Shown: piece by piece, positions 61,535-64,000 of the stretch
Numbering within the stretch: the first letter of the stretch is position 1
Layout: every line of letters begins with the position of its first letter
Assembly (NCBI GenBank): GCA_004764695.1
Contig: SMSO01000006.1
Span: 1,736,859-1,800,858 of the forward strand
Source of the DNA: Schizochytrium sp. TIO01
Lineage: Eukaryota > Sar > Bigyra > Thraustochytrida > Thraustochytriidae
Direction of reading: 5' to 3'
Length of the DNA: 64,000 nt
Program-made: the position numbers and the translations under genes
Notes under the pieces: generated by a model
What the model was told of the DNA's origin: nothing
Databases searched by the model: none
What the model saw: only the letters and a program-made list of their open reading frames with translations

Positions 61535-64000
61535 ATCAAACCCTAAATCATTATCTTTGCCATGTTGCTTGCATGTCAAACTGCATAAGTGTTATTATTT
61601 TGTAGATTCTCAGGAATATGAATGTGCTTGAAAATGTTCATCATCCTAACATAAAGCGTGATATGCTCTTTAATAAATGTTTTCAATGATGACTGAGATC
61701 GACCATCACGGATCGGGTATGCAAGGGTCATAATCTGTTCTTTACAAGATGGTGGAGTATACTACTTCATAAATATTGTGAAATTGTGATGGTGTGTTTG
61801 GAAGTCGGGTTCATCATCAGATTCCACACGCCAGAAGTATTGTTATCATCGATCATTTTACTCGAACTTTAGCCTTTTCAAATATGTATTTCATTTGTAG
61901 TCGTAATGAAACGTGGTTATGATTACTTAGAGGTATTTGGGGAAATGTCTTAGATGATAGTAGTTAGTTAGTATTATGACTAGGGTTGTCTTGTTGAATG
62001 TGCTTGATAGATCCAAGTGCTTTTGTTCGCTTTGGTATTTCGGGTCTGCCTGCAGGTTTTACTTTGCAGACTCCTCTCGATGCTTGCTTGATTCCCTTCG
62101 TTCCATGGGTGAGTCGCGTGCAGTGTTATACATCATGCCATCATGACACTTTTGATACTGTTGCGTCAGATGGGTGCTCCTCTTAACCTTGCAAAGTCAT
62201 GTCGCAAAGATGTATCTGTATTCCTTCTCAGTAGTCGGCATTCTCAAGTTCGAGAAGGCTAAATTTTATTATCTTTAAAATTATGAAAATGCAACTTCTG
62301 AAACATTATATCGGGGGATGATTTCCCATGATATGCCACACAACTTTTCAATAATATCTGTGATTTAGTAGCAAATGTCACGATAAAAAACGAGCAATGA
62401 TGGGAACGCGAATGAATTCTTCAAAAGGGATGGCGTTGTCGTGTGTTGGAAGTAGACTGGGTTTAGACCTTATTTTTTTTTTGAAAGACCCAAGTTGATG
62501 TCTTACCCAAATCTAAATTCACCTAACCGAAATCTAAACAATCAAGCTGCCTGAATTTGGAAGCTGAATAATCTCAAGGATACTCTTTTCTCTTTCATGT
62601 TCTTCATCAAACCTCACCGATCGTTTTCTAGAGAAAGAATGAAAGCCTCGAACGAGTGGTTTGTGAACTTCGCTGCATATAGGCTCTAAGCAGCATGCTA
62701 GTTACGGCATTTTAATAAAACACTCCTGTTGTTTTAATTTCCTGAAACTAAGACTTTAGGAAGCGGCGGCAGAGGCTAGCTGAGTTGTTGATGAAAAAAC
62801 AGTAAATTGCAGGACGAGAACCATCATAAACTAGATTTGTATCTTCAAACAAGGTGATCGTTACATTTTCAGAGTTGCCCGGGGCCCATTAATGTGAATA
62901 CGTATTTCTCACCTGCCAGTATGTTTATCTCCATAGCAGTGGTCCAATAGGGTCATGCGATCAAAGTAATCGGCTCAAAGCTTTCCTGAATAAATTTCTC
63001 AATCATAAAACTTCTTTTGCAATTTGAGCAATTGTTATGGTCAATGCACATTTACTAAAACAATAAAGTAGTTGAGGTATTAATAGCCGGGGTCGTATAG
63101 TACAACACGGCTTTCAGTTTTGAAATAACGCTGTCTTCTAGATAAAAAATGATGCTGAAGTAAGTGAGTATGATGATCGGTGACAAATCTCAAGGCATGC
63201 TGGCGCGCTGTTCCATCTGAAGCCTATATGGCAAATCAAAGTACCCATCAGTGATTACAACCGGGTCTAAGAAGCTCGAACATTTATGGTTAAACACAGC
63301 ATTGTCGTGACCCCTGCGCGATTGCCTTTCACTCGCGAGAAAGAAGGAATCCGTACCAGGATAGGGTAGCCTTCAGAAGGGTGAACGAAGAGGATGCGTG
63401 CGTGGAGCGCGTTGGATTAAGAGTTCCTGCTAGTGAGGTCAGTGAGACTCTGAGGGCTGTGAGTAGCTAATTTTTGTTTGTTTGTATGCTTGCATATAGG
63501 GCTTCTTCTTTGAGAGGTAGTGAGCAGTTTCCCTGTTGCACGATAGCATGCACAATAAGAGGAAATCTTCTATGTCTAAAAGATTTTCGGTTAAAATGTT
63601 TTTCTTTTACTTTTCTTTAAAATGAAAAAGTAAAAGAAAGTTTTAGCTTGAAAGATTAAAACGTTTTATAATATTATTTCTTTTTTTCTTTCTCTCTTTC
63701 TATAGAATGTGACGGCGAAAGCATTCATTAGGCAACATTATACTTCAATATTGGGCAAAGCCAGATATACTTCAATATTGGGCAAAGCCAGAATTAAGAT
63801 TCTCTGTATATTTAAAGTGTTGTATAATGCTTGCATACTATCTATAACTATTCTCTTAAAGATATTTAACCTTATTCGTCTTAGTATCACAGGTACTTCA
63901 ACTGTTCATGCAGCAAAGATGACCCCAAAATACCGGATCAAGTATTTGGAAGAAATACCCCACAGCAATTTTCACTTTTTGAAATGAAAGAAACTCATGT
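61535..64000. other. Right-hand end of the window, no supported gene
   Basis: 2.5 kb of AT-rich DNA. A possible exon-like stretch at 61998-62108 (SAFVRFGISGLPAGFTLQTP, followed by a GTGAGT donor) has no partner exon I could join. A 27-base tandem duplication occurs at about 63740-63793. Genes may continue beyond the window. Confidence 0.45.

Noticed and set aside
63709-63987. ORF with duplicated YTSILGKAR segment
   Set aside because: The repeat is a 27-bp tandem duplication in AT-rich DNA at the window edge; no evidence of a gene.

Overview
This window is nuclear DNA from a eukaryotic microbe. Protein genes are mostly intron-poor, on both strands, with introns of the GTAAGT...CAG type and the standard genetic code. 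Gene content includes NSF, the SUV3 helicase, an RNA polymerase III subunit, BolA3, an SLC12 transporter, an ABCG half-transporter and a heme oxygenase. A Crinkler-type nuclease/kinase protein and leucine-rich-repeat (LRR) genes built as one repeat per exon both fit a stramenopile protist (labyrinthulid/thraustochytrid-like, oomycete-like or brown-alga-like). That placement is an inference and could be wrong.

Layout. 1-1129 (-) is the N-terminal half of an SLC12 cation-chloride cotransporter, cut by the window edge. 1.1-9.3 kb is gene-poor and rich in tetranucleotide microsatellites. 9.4-29.6 kb is the housekeeping block: a membrane-anchored FG-GAP-like protein, an IQ-motif protein, a GHMP-kinase/UDP-sugar-pyrophosphorylase fusion (3 exons), an F-box/WD40 protein, an ABCG transporter, mitochondrial SUV3 and a 723-residue membrane protein of unknown function. 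29.6-34.8 kb shows no convincing gene. 34.8-45.1 kb carries BolA3, RPC9 (2 exons), NSF, a MORN-TIR-like protein and a heme oxygenase ending in a CaaX box. 45.1-49.1 kb holds a Crinkler-type nuclease/kinase protein.

49.8-61.5 kb is the most unusual part. Two divergent LRR genes share the same 84-bp, phase-2, one-repeat exon module. The minus-strand gene (8 exons by my model, 1069 aa) joins four LRRs to a protein kinase-like domain and a RING/IBR (RBR-type) ubiquitin-ligase-like C-terminus. The plus-strand gene (13 exons, 434 aa) has eleven LRR exons of exactly 84 bp separated by near-identical introns of about 300 bp. In these exons the differences are concentrated at the exposed beta-strand positions of the LRR, while the rest of the exon and the introns are nearly uniform. 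All exon joins stay in frame, and any LRR exon can be skipped without breaking the frame. Between the two genes lie two tandem 5S rRNA copies on the minus strand, one of which has lost its 3' end. 61.5-64 kb shows no supported gene.

Two genes (F-box/WD40 and FG-GAP) need a one-base frame change to read through. Each change falls at or near a short homopolymer, so assembly error is the simplest explanation.
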